A stretch of DNA of 61,991 nt, from the NCBI GenBank assembly GCA_016706685.1, contig JADJJE010000033.1:1-61991 (forward strand), in the 5' to 3' direction. The DNA is from Sandaracinaceae bacterium (lineage in GTDB: Bacteria > Myxococcota_A > Polyangia > Polyangiales > Houyiibacteriaceae). A program made the translations under genes and the position numbers. Shown here piece by piece: positions 8,557 to 17,514 of the stretch (position 1 is its first letter; the number at the start of each line of letters is the position of its first letter). Below the pieces are notes generated by a model. The model was given only the letters and a program-made list of their open reading frames with translations. It was not told the origin of the DNA and did not search any database.

Positions 8557-9571
8557 ATGCACTGGGTCGACCGCGCGACGGGCCGCTTTCTCTCGCGCAA
8601 AAAGATGTTTGCGGCGGGCTTTGGGGACGTGGATGCCCTCGAACGGATGCGCGACGCATCCGCGCTCTTCGACGTTACACACGGAATTTTCCTCGAAGAG
8701 GCCATCAAACAATCGCCATTCCTGACAGGGCGTCAGCGCTTTCAGCCGCGATCGACGAAGGGCCTCAACCAGCGTGAGGTCTCGTGGCACTCAGGCGCGG
8801 TCGATCCGCGCTTCGAGGACTCCGTGCGCCGGGGCCGCGCGCTCTTGCTCACGCAACAGGGCGAACTGTCGCGGGACGCTCCCCTCTGCATCGCCATGGC
8901 CGCGAGTGGTGAAGAGGGCTACGCGCGCCGCGTGAAGCTGCTGGCGCCGCTGGTGCGCGAGGGCTTAGAGGTGCTGGTGCTCGAGAACCCGTTCTACGGC
9001 GCGCGGCGCCGGCCGGGTCAGCCGTCTGCGCGGCTGCCCACGGTCTACGAGCAGTTCCACATGAACCACGCGTCCGTGCTGGAGACGCTGGGGCTGCTGC
9101 GCGCGCTGCGTGAGCGCCCTGGCTTTCAGCACAAGCCGCTGGGCCTGGTGGGCTACAGCATGGGGGGCTTCATGGTGTCGCTGGCCGCCGGTGCGTTCGG
9201 GCAGCCCCTGGCCGTGGTGCCCGTGGCGGCGGGTCGCTCTCCGCGCAGCGTGTACCTAGACGGTGCGCTCTCCTGGGCGGTGGACTTCGCTGCCCTCGAG
9301 CGCGAGGCCGGATGCACGCGCGTTCCTGGGCGACCTGTTCGAGGCCACCGCGCGGCACCTGCACGCCCCCGCGCCCGGGTCGTCCATCGTGATGGCGGCT
9401 GCCGAGCGCGATGGCTTCGTCTTCCCGGAAGAGACCGACCAGCTCCTGCAGCACTGGCCCGGCGCGTCCCTGCGGCGCTATCGCGGCGGGCACACGCACG
9501 TCTTCACCACCTTCGATGCGCACATTCGCCGCGCGGTGCGCGACGCCTTCCGCGGGCTCGTGCGCGGGTAG
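8557..9571 (+). CDS. ABHD18-like alpha/beta hydrolase (frameshifted)
   Basis: Resembles the ABHD18/DUF2048 group. It has the phrase VLENPFYGARRR followed by a Ser nucleophile elbow GYSMGG (about residue 207), then a C-terminal His in YRGGHTHV. The N-terminus MHWVDRATGRFLSRKK and the position of ENPFYG fit that family. The frame changes near 9300-9315, between DFAALEREA and ARAFLGDLFEATARH; one indel must be corrected for the acid and His part to be joined. Expected length is about 337 residues. Its substrate is unknown. It converges on the thiolase gene, with a shared terminator between them. Confidence 0.75.
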
Positions 9572-9586
9572 CGCCGCCAACGAAGA

Positions 9587-9616
9587 AGCCCGCCTGGACC
9601 GAAGTCGAGGCGGGCT
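9587..9616. terminator. Bidirectional hairpin between convergent genes
   Basis: A perfect 9-bp inverted repeat, AGCCCGCCT and AGGCGGGCT, separated by 12 nt. It lies in the 68-bp gap between the stop codons of the hydrolase (9571) and the thiolase (9640). There is no strong T tract, which is common in GC-rich genomes. Confidence 0.7.
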
Positions 9617-9639
9617 CGTTCATGCGTTGCGCGCGGGTG

Positions 9640-10867
9640 TCAGACGCCGATGACGAAGCTGACGCTGGTGGTGCCGCTGCCGCCGATGTTGAGCGTCTGC
9701 ACGTTCTTGGCGCCGGCCACTTGGTAGTCGCCCGCCGTGTTGGTGACCTGCTTGTAGGCGTCGAGCGCCTGGCGCACGCCGGAGGCGCCCACGGGGTGAC
9801 CCGCGCCGATCAGGCCGCCGCTCGGGTTGATGGGGCAGCGACCGCCGAGGGCGATGGTGCCATCTTCCACGGCCTTCCAGCCTCACCCGGCTTGGGTGAG
9901 GCCGAAGTGGTCGATGGCCAGTCTCGCTGGTGGTGAAGCAGTCGTGCGTCTCGATGCAGTCGATGCCCGACACGTCCGCGATGCCAGCGCGCTTGCGGGC
10001 GCTGGTGATGGTGGAGCGCACGTGCGGGAGCACGTACTCGCTGTCCTTGCTCTCGGCGACCTTGTCGTCGAAGCGCAGGCGCGCCGTGTTGTGGCCCCAG
10101 CCCTTGATGCGCGGGATGTTCTCGAGCTTCACGCCGTTGCGCGCGGCCCACTTGCTGGCGAACGCGGCCGACGCGAGGATCACCGTGGCCGAGCCGTCGG
10201 TCACCTGCGAGCAGTCGCTGATCTTCACGCGGCCGCCCACGGCGCCGTTGAACTCGTCGCTCGCCAGGGCGTGCTCCTTGTTCATGTACCAGGTGCGGGT
10301 CTGCGCGTTGGGGTTCAGCTTGCCGTTGGCGTAGTTGATGGCGCTGATCTCGGCGAGGTGCTCGTCCTTGAGGCCGTAGCGCTTGTCGTACTCGTCGCCC
10401 AGCTTGCCGAAGAGCTTCGGGAACGGGAACTCCACGCCCTTGGCCTCGAGCTCGTACCAGGCCGCGGTGCCGAGGAAGTCGCCGCCCACGGAGGCGTTCA
10501 CGGTCTTCATCTGCTCCACGCCCACCACGCACTGCACGTCGTAGCGGCCGGCCTCGATCTCGGCGCTGGCCGCGAGCAGCGCGATGCTGCCCGACGCGCA
10601 CGCCGCTTCATGCCGCCCGGTGGGCAGGCCGCTGAAGGCCGGGTCGGCCTCCACGAAGAAGGCGCCGATGTGGCCCTGCTTCGCGTAGAGCGACGCGGCG
10701 AAGTTGCCCACGTGGCCGCTCTCGATCTCTTCCGGAGCCACCTTCGCGTCACGCAGCGCGCCGGCCACGGACTCGCGGATCATGGCCACGAAGTGCTTGC
10801 GCTCCTTGCTCCAGTTGCGGGCGAAGTCGGTCTGGTAACCACCAAGGATATAAACTTCTTTGGACAT
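9640..10867 (-). CDS. SCP2-type thiolase (frameshifted near C-terminus)
   Basis: Thiolase expected to cleave or transfer acyl groups on CoA in fatty-acid or sterol side-chain degradation. The nucleophile Cys lies in HEAACASGSIA (about residue 89). The motif ETHDCF identifies the SCP2/SCP-x type rather than the NEAF type. The GAGHPVGASG motif supplies the second His, and the usual C-terminal CxGxG is replaced by NIGGSG, as in that subgroup. Between about 9870 and 9925 two or three indels disturb the frame; correction joins SE-LAIDHFGLTQAGEAWKAV to EDGTIALGG. A strong AAGGAG site precedes the ATG. It follows the dehydrogenase gene by 36 bp, so they form one operon. Confidence 0.85.
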
Positions 10868-10903
10868 CTCGATTTTCTCCTTCTCTGCTGGTGGAACCGA
10901 CGC

Positions 10904-12204
10904 TCAGCCGGCGACGAAGAACTTGCCGACGTTGATGGTGGGGTGGTTGAAGAAGCGCGTGCCCGGCGCGGCGTTCGCCAAGATGGCGGGCACGGGGACG
11001 CCCGACTTGCGAGGCCGATGGTGTCCACCAGCACGCTGGGCGGCGCCCAGTTGAAGCCCTGGCCCATGATGAGGTCGATGCCCGTGATGGTGTCGGTGCA
11101 CTCGCCCACGCGGTGGAACGAGTAGCTGATGTAGCCAGAGATGACCTTGCGCGCGAGGTCGGCCTCGGGGCCCTTGGCGGCCACGAACGCGGCCATGGCG
11201 GCGTCGTAGCGACCGATGCGGTGCAGCTCCGCGATCTCGGCGATGTAGCTGAGGTCCGGGAACTTGATCTCGTCCACCGGCTGGTAGCGGTCGGTGCCGG
11301 GAATGAGCGCGAGCTTGCGCTTGCCGTCACGCATGAAGAAGCCGCGGCCGCTCTTGTTGCCGAGCGTGCCCTTGTCCATGAGCTCCGCCATGTACTTCGG
11401 CAGCTTGAGCGTGTCGTGCGCCTCGTCCTTGGTGAGGGCCACGATGTTGTCCACGATGGCGCGGTGGATGTCCCAGCCCACGAGGTCCACGGTGGCCAGC
11501 GGCGTGAGCGCGCGGCCCGTGTAGGGGCCGACGATCTTGTCGACCAGCGCGGGGCCGTGCTGCTCCGCCAGGATGGCGCACTCGTTGAGCACCTTGAAGC
11601 CCACGCGGTTACCGGCGAAGCCCGCCGTGTCGTGGGTGCGGATCATGGTGCGGCCGAGCTTCTTCTCCGAGTACGCCTCGATGAAGTCGAGCAGGCCGGG
11701 GTCCGTGTCCTTGTTCGCGATGAGCTCGGTACCCACGATGACGTTGGGCGGGTTGAAGAAGTGCAGGCCGAGGAAGTTCTTGCGGAACGACTCGCTGCGG
11801 CCCTCGGCCAGCGTGTTGATGCTGAGGCCGCTGGTGACGGTGGCCACGATGGAGTCCGGGCGACGCGCGGCGTCCACGCGGGCGAAGAACTCCTGCTTGA
11901 GCGCGAGCTGCTCGGTGACGGCCTCGAAGATGAGGTCGGCGTCGGCGCAGACCTTCTCGAGGTCCTCGTAGCCGCCGGTGTCCACGCGCTGCGACACGGT
12001 GTTGGAGCGGACCATGGCCTTCGCCGCGGCGAGCCCCTGGTCGGCCTTCTCCTTGGTGCGCGCGAGGAAGGTCACGCGGGGGACGGCCTGGGTGAAGAGG
12101 ACGCCGCTGCCGAAGCCCATGGTGCCGTTCGCGCCGAGCACGACGACGTGGTTGAGCTTGCGGGACGCGAGCAGGTTCTGCGCGGATTGCGTCGAGGTGG
12201 ACAC
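10904..12204 (-). CDS. 3-hydroxyacyl-CoA dehydrogenase (frameshifted near C-terminus)
   Basis: NAD-dependent oxidation of 3-hydroxyacyl-CoA in beta-oxidation. The NAD fold motif GANGTMG lies near residue 24, the catalytic His in LGLHFFNPP near 147, and two dehydrogenase C-terminal domains follow (HDTAGFAGNRVGF, then LIMGQGFNWAPP). No enoyl-CoA hydratase domain is present, unlike FadB/FadJ. The frame breaks near 11005-11015, after VLVDTIGL. The true C-terminus reads KSGVPVPAILANAAPG and ends at 10904. First gene of the operon with the SCP2-type thiolase. Three GTTTACA-type repeats lie 80-200 bp upstream. Confidence 0.88.
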
Positions 12205-12282
12205 CAGCTTCTTGCTCCTTGATGGGGCCCGTTTGTTACCGCCCTGTGAGGGGTCGATTCGCGCGAGCCGGGGGGTTGGGGC

Positions 12283-12404
12283 GCTGTTTACAGATTTACC
12301 AGCGCACGCCCGAAACGTGACGCGTCAGGGTGCAGACGTCAACCCCGAGTAACGAAATACACTATCCGGGTAGGCCTGTGACGGCAGTTTACACGCTGTT
12401 TACA
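12283..12404. promoter_or_regulatory. Three GC(T/A)GTTTACA repeats upstream of beta-oxidation operon
   Basis: Near-identical 10-mers occur at 12283-12292 (GCTGTTTACA), 12384-12393 (GCAGTTTACA) and 12395-12404 (GCTGTTTACA). The last two are spaced exactly 11 bp apart, about one helical turn, as expected for protein binding on one face of DNA. They stand out as AT-rich islands in GC-rich DNA. A regulator of the dehydrogenase/thiolase operon is the natural candidate (inference). Confidence 0.45.
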
Positions 12405-12663
12405 AAACGCGCGTGGGGCCGTGATCTCGCGCGGGGATCTCGGGGGATCCGGGGATCTGGGCGATCAGGAAGGCGGGCCGGATGGGTCAACTGGGACCGG
12501 TGCCATGGGCACCCCGGCTGGAAGCCGGGGGCAGCAAACCACGCTTGGGCGACCTGAAAGTCCCCCCTTCGGGCGGACTAGATCGTGGTGCAGTTGGGGG
12601 CGGGCCTACCAAGGGTACTCGGACCCCGGTCTCGTGCCGTTGACTGCGCTCAGCTGACTGCGC
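12405..12663. other. Intergenic stretch with several hairpins, no gene seen
   Basis: No convincing coding frame. Visible inverted repeats are GGTGCC/GGCACC at 12499-12513, CCCCGGC/GCCGGGG at 12512-12530 and a UUCG-capped hairpin GTCC...GGAC at 12560-12578. The first two share bases and so exclude each other. The stretch follows the dipeptidase stop, so part may act as its terminator. A structured RNA is possible but no known class was recognised. A 14-bp tandem duplication TGACTGCGCTCAGC runs from 12641 to 12668 and includes the dipeptidase stop codon. Confidence 0.4.
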
Positions 12664-13740
12664 TCAGCCGCGGAGGCGCTGCACGGTGCTGAGGAAGTTG
12701 CCTCCCAGGATCTTCTGGATGCGCTCGGCCGACCAGCCTCGGCGCAGCATGGCCTCGGCCAAGCGCGGTAGCTCCAGGATGGTGGGCAGGTCGGGGGGCG
12801 GGGAGATGGCGCCGTCGTAGTCGGTGCCGATGGCCGGCACGTCTTCGCCCGCGATGTTCACGATGCGCTCGAGATGATCGACCACGGTCTCCACCGTGGC
12901 GCCGCGCTTGGCGAGGAAGCCGCTCTGGAACATGACGCCCACGCACCCGCCGGTGTCGGCCACGGCGCGCAGCTGCTCGTCGGTGATGTTGCGCCAGTGC
13001 TCGTACACGCCCGCGATGCCGGTGTGCGTGACCATCAGGGGCTGCGTCTTGTCGTGCACGGCCACCGCGTCGAAGAAGCCGCGCCGGCTGATGTGCGCGA
13101 GGTCCAGGAAGATCTTCTTCGCGTTCAGCACCTCGATGTACTCACGGCCCCGGTTGGTGAGCCCGTCGTTGCCCCCGAGGCGCGCCGCTGGCGAGCTGGT
13201 GGTCCCCAGGCTCGAGTTGGACAAGTGCACCAGCGTGATGCGCAGCACGTGCTGCGGGTCCAGCTTGTCGAAGTCGGTGAGGTCGTAGTCGAGGCAGTTG
13301 CCGCCCTGCACGCCGAGGAACACGCCGTGCTTCCCGGCCGCGCGCGCCTCGCGGTACTGCGCCGTGGTCCGCACGATGCGGAAGACGTCGGGGTACTTCG
13401 CGAACTCGCCCTCGAAGCGCCGCAGGTTCTTGAAGAACAGGTTCCGGCGCACCTTGGCGGGCAAGAACGGGTTGGTGGTGATCAGCCACACGCCGCCGGT
13501 GAGCCCCGCCTCCATGGCGCGCGGGAAGTCGCAGTGGCTGTAGAAGTGGCGACCCAGCAAGCCCTCGCCGTGCTTCTTCCCGAGGTCGTAGCCGAAGATG
13601 CGCGTCCAGATGAACGTGTCGAGGTGCAGGTCGATCACATCGCTCTTCGCGTAGATCTCGACGGCCTCGCGGCTGATGGACAGGCGGTTGGCCCAGGCGG
13701 CGAGGTCTTGGCGGGGATCGGTGAAGGCGAGCGTCGGCAT
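12664..13740 (-). CDS. Membrane dipeptidase-like hydrolase (peptidase family M19)
   Basis: A 358-residue amidohydrolase-fold protein of the renal-dipeptidase family, which cleaves dipeptides with a binuclear zinc site. The start at 13740 (MPTLAFTDP) is chosen because the longer upstream frame is low-complexity. Metal-ligand positions visible are HLDTF (His-x-Asp), DLAHIS and VTHTG for the two later His, and IGTDYDG for the catalytic-site Asp. The bridging Glu, normally in a G-x-E-G-G context, is Gln here (GVQGGNCL), which may alter metal binding. No signal peptide is evident. Frame intact. It stands alone, facing left. Confidence 0.8.
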   Translation of the reverse strand: MPTLAFTDPRQDLAAWANRLSISREAVEIYAKSDVIDLHLDTFIWTRIFGYDLGKKHGEGLLGRHFYSHCDFPRAMEAGLTGGVWLITTNPFLPAKVRRNLFFKNLRRFEGEFAKYPDVFRIVRTTAQYREARAAGKHGVFLGVQGGNCLDYDLTDFDKLDPQHVLRITLVHLSNSSLGTTSSPAARLGGNDGLTNRGREYIEVLNAKKIFLDLAHISRRGFFDAVAVHDKTQPLMVTHTGIAGVYEHWRNITDEQLRAVADTGGCVGVMFQSGFLAKRGATVETVVDHLERIVNIAGEDVPAIGTDYDGAISPPPDLPTILELPRLAEAMLRRGWSAERIQKILGGNFLSTVQRLRG

Positions 13741-13891
13741 GCGCGGAGGGTAGACCAATGGTGGGGTAAGGCGAAGTAGGAGAGGCGCAGCGGCCAGCGT
13801 CGGCCAGAGAAGTGGCGAGAGGCAACTGCTGTGTGATTTCCCCCCCCACCTACAGTCGTGCGTGTGCGAGGTCACTGTACAGCAGGATCAA

Positions 13892-14360
13892 AGCATTCCA
13901 AGAAGCTCCCAAGCCCATCGAAGCAGCCGCCGCCGATTTCGACCGCCTCTTCGACCCCGAGCGATGCGGTGACGCGGACGTGCGCCGACAGGTGCTGACG
14001 ACCGTGTCACACAAGGACGATCTCCTCACCGTGCTCGGGCACCCCTTCGTGCTGCCCGAGAACAACTGTCAAGAGCGAGGCGCCAAGGCCCGCGCACGCA
14101 GTCGCAAGCGCGACGTCAGCTTCGGACCACACTCCGAGTAGGGGCTCCACGCGTGGGACACCATGCAGTCCACGGTCGGCACCCTGCGCAAGCTCGGCAT
14201 CAGCCCCACCGCGTTCATCGCCGACCGAATCACTCAAGCCAACACCATCCCTCCACTCGAGGTCCTCGTCACGAACGAGTGCCTCCGGCGCTGGGGGCCG
14301 ATGGACGCGTTGCCAGGGACTCCCAGGGACTCTTTGAGAAGTCTCCGCTATGACGCGTGA
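13892..14360 (+). pseudogene. Remnant of an IS66-like transposase C-terminus
   Basis: One frame, broken by a TAG at 14139-14141, reads DDLLTVLGHPFVLPENN, then an Arg/Lys-rich stretch, FGPHSE, stop, GLHAWDTMQSTVGTLRKLG. The pattern 'hydrophobic - HP - NN..ER - F..SE.G - TLRK.G' resembles the C-terminal end of IS66-family transposases. No N-terminal part, terminal repeat or accessory genes are seen, so this is a decayed fragment. The call rests on motif resemblance only. Confidence 0.45.
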
Positions 14361-14396
14361 TCAGCAGGTGACCGGCACCCACCGAACCCGTAGCGG

Positions 14397-14416
14397 GTAC
14401 ACGTGCGGTGGTGTAC
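14397..14416. promoter_or_regulatory. Inverted repeat GTACAC-N8-GTGTAC upstream of GYF gene
   Basis: A perfect 6-bp dyad with an 8-bp spacer, ending 64 bp before the start codon of the GYF-domain gene. The same half-site appears in the dyad at 22842-22856. Short, so chance is possible. Confidence 0.3.
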
Positions 14417-14479
14417 AGTTCCGCGCGCGGGGCACGGCATGTGTTCTCGGCATTCCCTGCAGGTGGTGTGGAGGCACTC

Positions 14480-15290
14480 ATGACCAATGTTTGGTACTAC
14501 GAGCAACACGGCGAATCCACGGGTCCGGTACCTCTTGAGACGCTGCTCAGCGCCGCTCGCGCGGGGCACCTCGGTGAGCAGACTCGCGTATGGAAAGCCG
14601 GGATGCCGTCATGGACCACGTGGACGTCCTTACCTGAACTCGCGGCCGCCGCGGGACCTCCGCCGCTGCATCCACTTCCACCGCCACTAGAGCCCCTCCG
14701 GGCAGATCGCGCCTGCGTCTTCGGCACAGCCGCCAACAGGCGTGAGCAGCGCCCCTAGCGTCTGGGCGTCGCCACCGCCAGGCCGCGCCATCGTCCCAGC
14801 ACCGGCGGCGCCACAGTATGCGCGTCGGGTGGCTTCACGACTGACCCCCGTCGACATCGTCACGACCATGGTGCTGTCGGTCGCGACGCTGGGGATTTAC
14901 GGAACGTCGTGTTCTTCCAGTGCGCGTCAGTACCAAGCGGCCGCCCCGGGACCGGGAAGAGTTTCGACCTCTACTTCTGGCTGTACATTGGGCTCTGGTT
15001 GCCTACCATCGTTTTCTGATCGGCTTCTTACCGGTTGGAATCATTCTTCTAATCGGACAAATCATCGCGGGACACTGGCACTCGGCGAGATGCTCGACGC
15101 ACGGACCGCGGTGGTCGCGCAGAACAGTCTCAATGTGCAGCTCACGTCGAGCGAGGCGCTGAAGGGGTACTGGCTCTTCGGTAACTTCCTCGGTCTGTTT
15201 CTCTGTGTGGGCATCATTCCCTTGATTATTCAAGCAGTGAAGCTCTTCGAGGATCACAACCGTATCAGCTCGGTTCTCACACCCGCGTAG
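14480..15290 (+). CDS. GYF_2-domain membrane protein (several frameshifts)
   Basis: The N-terminal 55 residues form a GYF_2 domain (WYYEQHGESTGPVPLETLL, then RVWKAGMPSWTTW), which typically binds proline-rich peptides. A Pro/Ala/Gln-rich linker follows, then a multi-helix membrane part of DUF4234-like character: TPVDIVTTMVLSVATLGIYG, FDLYFWLYIGLWLPTIVF, LIGFLPVGIILLIGQIIAG and a last helix before VKLFEDHNRIS. These pieces lie in three frames, so about four indels are needed (near 14695, 14900, 15015 and 15070). GGAGG precedes the ATG. This GYF-plus-membrane layout is common in bacteria. The function is unknown. Confidence 0.6.
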
Positions 15291-15338
15291 TGGGCCTTCA
15301 CGGTGTTACACAAACGGTCCAGACTGCCAGCGCTACCC

Positions 15339-15346
15339 CGCATGAC
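15339..15346. repeat. 8-bp target site duplication beside IS copy 2
   Basis: CGCATGAC, repeated exactly at 16684-16691 on the other side of the element. It differs from the duplication of copy 1, so the two copies inserted independently. Confidence 0.9.
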
Positions 15347-16683
15347 GGCGCTTCCGGGGTTCGTGTGGGTCACAGCTGAGGGGGTAGAGCGGGATGGAGG
15401 TCGAGTCCGCCGAGTTGGAAGAGGATCGCGGTCTTGAAGTTCTCGCGGTTGCGGAAGCCGCGGCTGCGATGCTTGAGCTCCTGGATGACGGAGTTGATGC
15501 CCTCGCAGGCGGCGCTGGTCACGCGGTGGTCGATGTACGTGAAGGATGTTCGCGCGATGGTCTGCCAGGGTGCTTGCGAGCTTGTTGAGCGGCGGGAGCT
15601 TCATGGCCTTGAGCGAGCGAATAGGGGAGCTGAGGAAGCGACCCGCGGCAGGCTTGCTGGTGTGCTCCCAGAGGTGACGCAGGAGCTCCTTCATGGCCCA
15701 GGCTTTGGCGGTCTTCAGCTCGCTGGTCTTGAGGTCTTCGAAGCGGGCGACGTGTCGGTCGGGGAGGTTCTCCTCGCTGTACAGCCAGAGGTAGCGCGTC
15801 TTCGCGAGTGGCGACGTCTCCCTGCCGGGTGAGGCTTGCATGCTCGTTGCGGCGGACCTGGTCCACCGCCGCGGTGGCGCAGTGCATGACGTGGTAGCGG
15901 TCGAAGACGATCTTGCGAATCCCGTCGGGGACACTGCGCAGCGTCGAGCTGATGTAGGCCTTCCCCATGTCCATGGCGACGCACTCGATTGCCTCGAGGT
16001 CGCTTGGAGTAAGGCGCTTCCAGTACTCGTCGAGGGTGGGCCCGTCCTTTCCATCGCCAATCCACTCCACCGTCTTGGTGTCGAGGTTGCACACGATCGT
16101 GAAGTACTCACTGCCCCTGCCGGGAGACTCTCGTCGACGCCCCGCGCGTGGGCGCGGACGGGGTGGCAGCTCGGCGGGCCTGGCCGCGCGCCACCGCCCG
16201 TCGCTTGATAGTCATGGCCTCGTCCAGCTGATGCGCAGGATGGCGGCGGCCTTCGCGATGTCGGTCGCCTTCAACATGTCGATCGCGAACCGCTCGAAGA
16301 GCAGCGTGAACTGCGACTTGGCCTCCGCCCATGGGAGGACCACCTGCCGAACGCCGTGCTCCTCGCAGCGGACGCGTGGCGGCCCCGCGTGCAGCAGCGT
16401 CCGGTACTGGCACGTGTCCAGATGGCGCCACGTTCGCGCCGGCGTGTGGTCGTGGATGGGGCACATCGTCTGGCAGTCGGGGCACGGAACTTCTGTCCGC
16501 GCGGGTGCTCCACCCACACGTCCACGCGACCGTCCGTCAGCGCCAGCTCCACCTTCGTGACCTTCCATGGCGCCTGGATGCCAAGCACCGCCTGATAGAG
16601 TTCGACGTCGTTCACGCCGCCGAGCGTCGCCCCTCTGGGTCACCCGATCAAGACCCCAATTCCACTCCAACCCCGGAAGCGCC
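15347..16683 (-). mobile_element. ISL3-family insertion sequence, copy 2 (1337 bp, transposase broken)
   Basis: Same element as 7056-8398 but inverted, with the same terminal repeats and its own 8-bp duplication CGCATGAC. Base-by-base reading against copy 1 finds seven indel events (net minus 6) and about four substitutions. Removing the element does not restore any obvious gene, so it sits in intergenic DNA after the GYF gene. Confidence 0.95.
15370..16615 (-). pseudogene. ISL3 transposase, frameshifted copy
   Basis: Reads as the same protein as the copy 1 transposase but changes frame at about 16490 (QKF/ACPDC), 16226 (SW/DEA), 16139 and 16129 (around VGVDEKS), 15818 (two bases missing in GET) and 15543 (one extra base in NILTY). 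One amino-acid change, Leu to Pro in FLSSLIRS, is also present. As written it cannot make an active transposase. Because indels outnumber substitutions, sequence error is as likely as true decay. Confidence 0.85.
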
Positions 16684-16691
16684 CGCATGAC
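16684..16691. repeat. 8-bp target site duplication, far side of IS copy 2
   Basis: CGCATGAC, identical to 15339-15346. Confidence 0.9.
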
Positions 16692-16819
16692 CGGCAAGTG
16701 ACGTGCACTCTGCGCCCCGCACGGCGCCTGCACCTGCCACCGCCCCTCTCCTTGGCAATGCGTGAATGGGATTACGCGGCTGCCTGCTCGGCGGCCGAGT
16801 AGGTGGTTGACAGCCGCAG

Positions 16820-17512
16820 CTAGGTGCGGGTGAGGGCCAGCCCGCGAAGCTGCGCGCAGATCTCCCCCACCGCCCCAGAGGTCCGACTCTGGAGGATGCT
16901 CAGCATCTCGGCGTCGAGCGGGCGAAAGTACATTGCGCGCTGGGCCCACCAAGCGGCCCACTCACTCGCTTCTTCTCGGCGGGAGCACTGGCGCGCCATG
17001 AAGGGCGCGATTAGCGGATGGTTGAAGGAGGCGTCTTCGGTGACGGTGCGCATCACGACTTCGACAACGCTCGGGTCCGCGGCCGCGGCGCGCTCGGCCA
17101 TGTCTATCACGTGCAGCACGTAGTCCACCGCTCGCGGGTCGGCCCCCTCTTGCCGGGCCATCTCCGCAGCGAGCTCACGTGCCTGAGGCAGCGTCTGGGG
17201 GTGATGGGTTGCGATGACCGCCAAGTGTCCCCGCGGGACGTTTCCTAGGCGGTTTCGGTCGCAAGAGCTGCTCAATGTGCCTCGCTTCGAGCATAATATC
17301 CGCGCGAATGTCCGGCCGGTAGCGCGACAGGACGAGGTCCATCGCCTTCTTGGAGCCGGCGAGTATGGTGGACGCCGCGCCGGTCAACGCGGAGCGCATG
17401 ACCCCGTTCGGGCCTCGTTGAACGCCTCGGCCGGCGGCGACTCAGGAGCCACTGCGGTTTCGCCGCCCGCGATGCTCTGACCCAGCTCCTTCAACTTGTC
17501 ATTCCACGCCAT
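16820..17512 (-). CDS. Uncharacterised soluble alpha-helical protein (two compensating frameshifts)
   Basis: No family recognised. The start is ATG at 17512 (MAWNDKLKELGQSIAGGE), 2 nt after the stop of the upstream M48-like gene. The frame shifts near 17395 and returns near 17240, which together give one protein of about 230 residues. The first third carries an amphipathic stretch (MRSALTGAASTILAGSKKA). The rest is rich in Ala, Glu and Arg and predicted helical (TLPQARELAAEMARQEG and onward). It forms a tight pair with the M48-like gene, suggesting a joint role. Confidence 0.5.
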
Positions 17513-17514
17513 AC

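Noticed and set aside
12420..12600. Possible riboswitch (c-di-GMP or cobalamin) or RNase P fragment
   Set aside because: Hairpins are present but none of the conserved cores of these RNAs could be found.
7056..16683. Composite transposon formed by the two IS copies
   Set aside because: Each copy has its own target duplication, and no duplication flanks the whole 9.6-kb unit.
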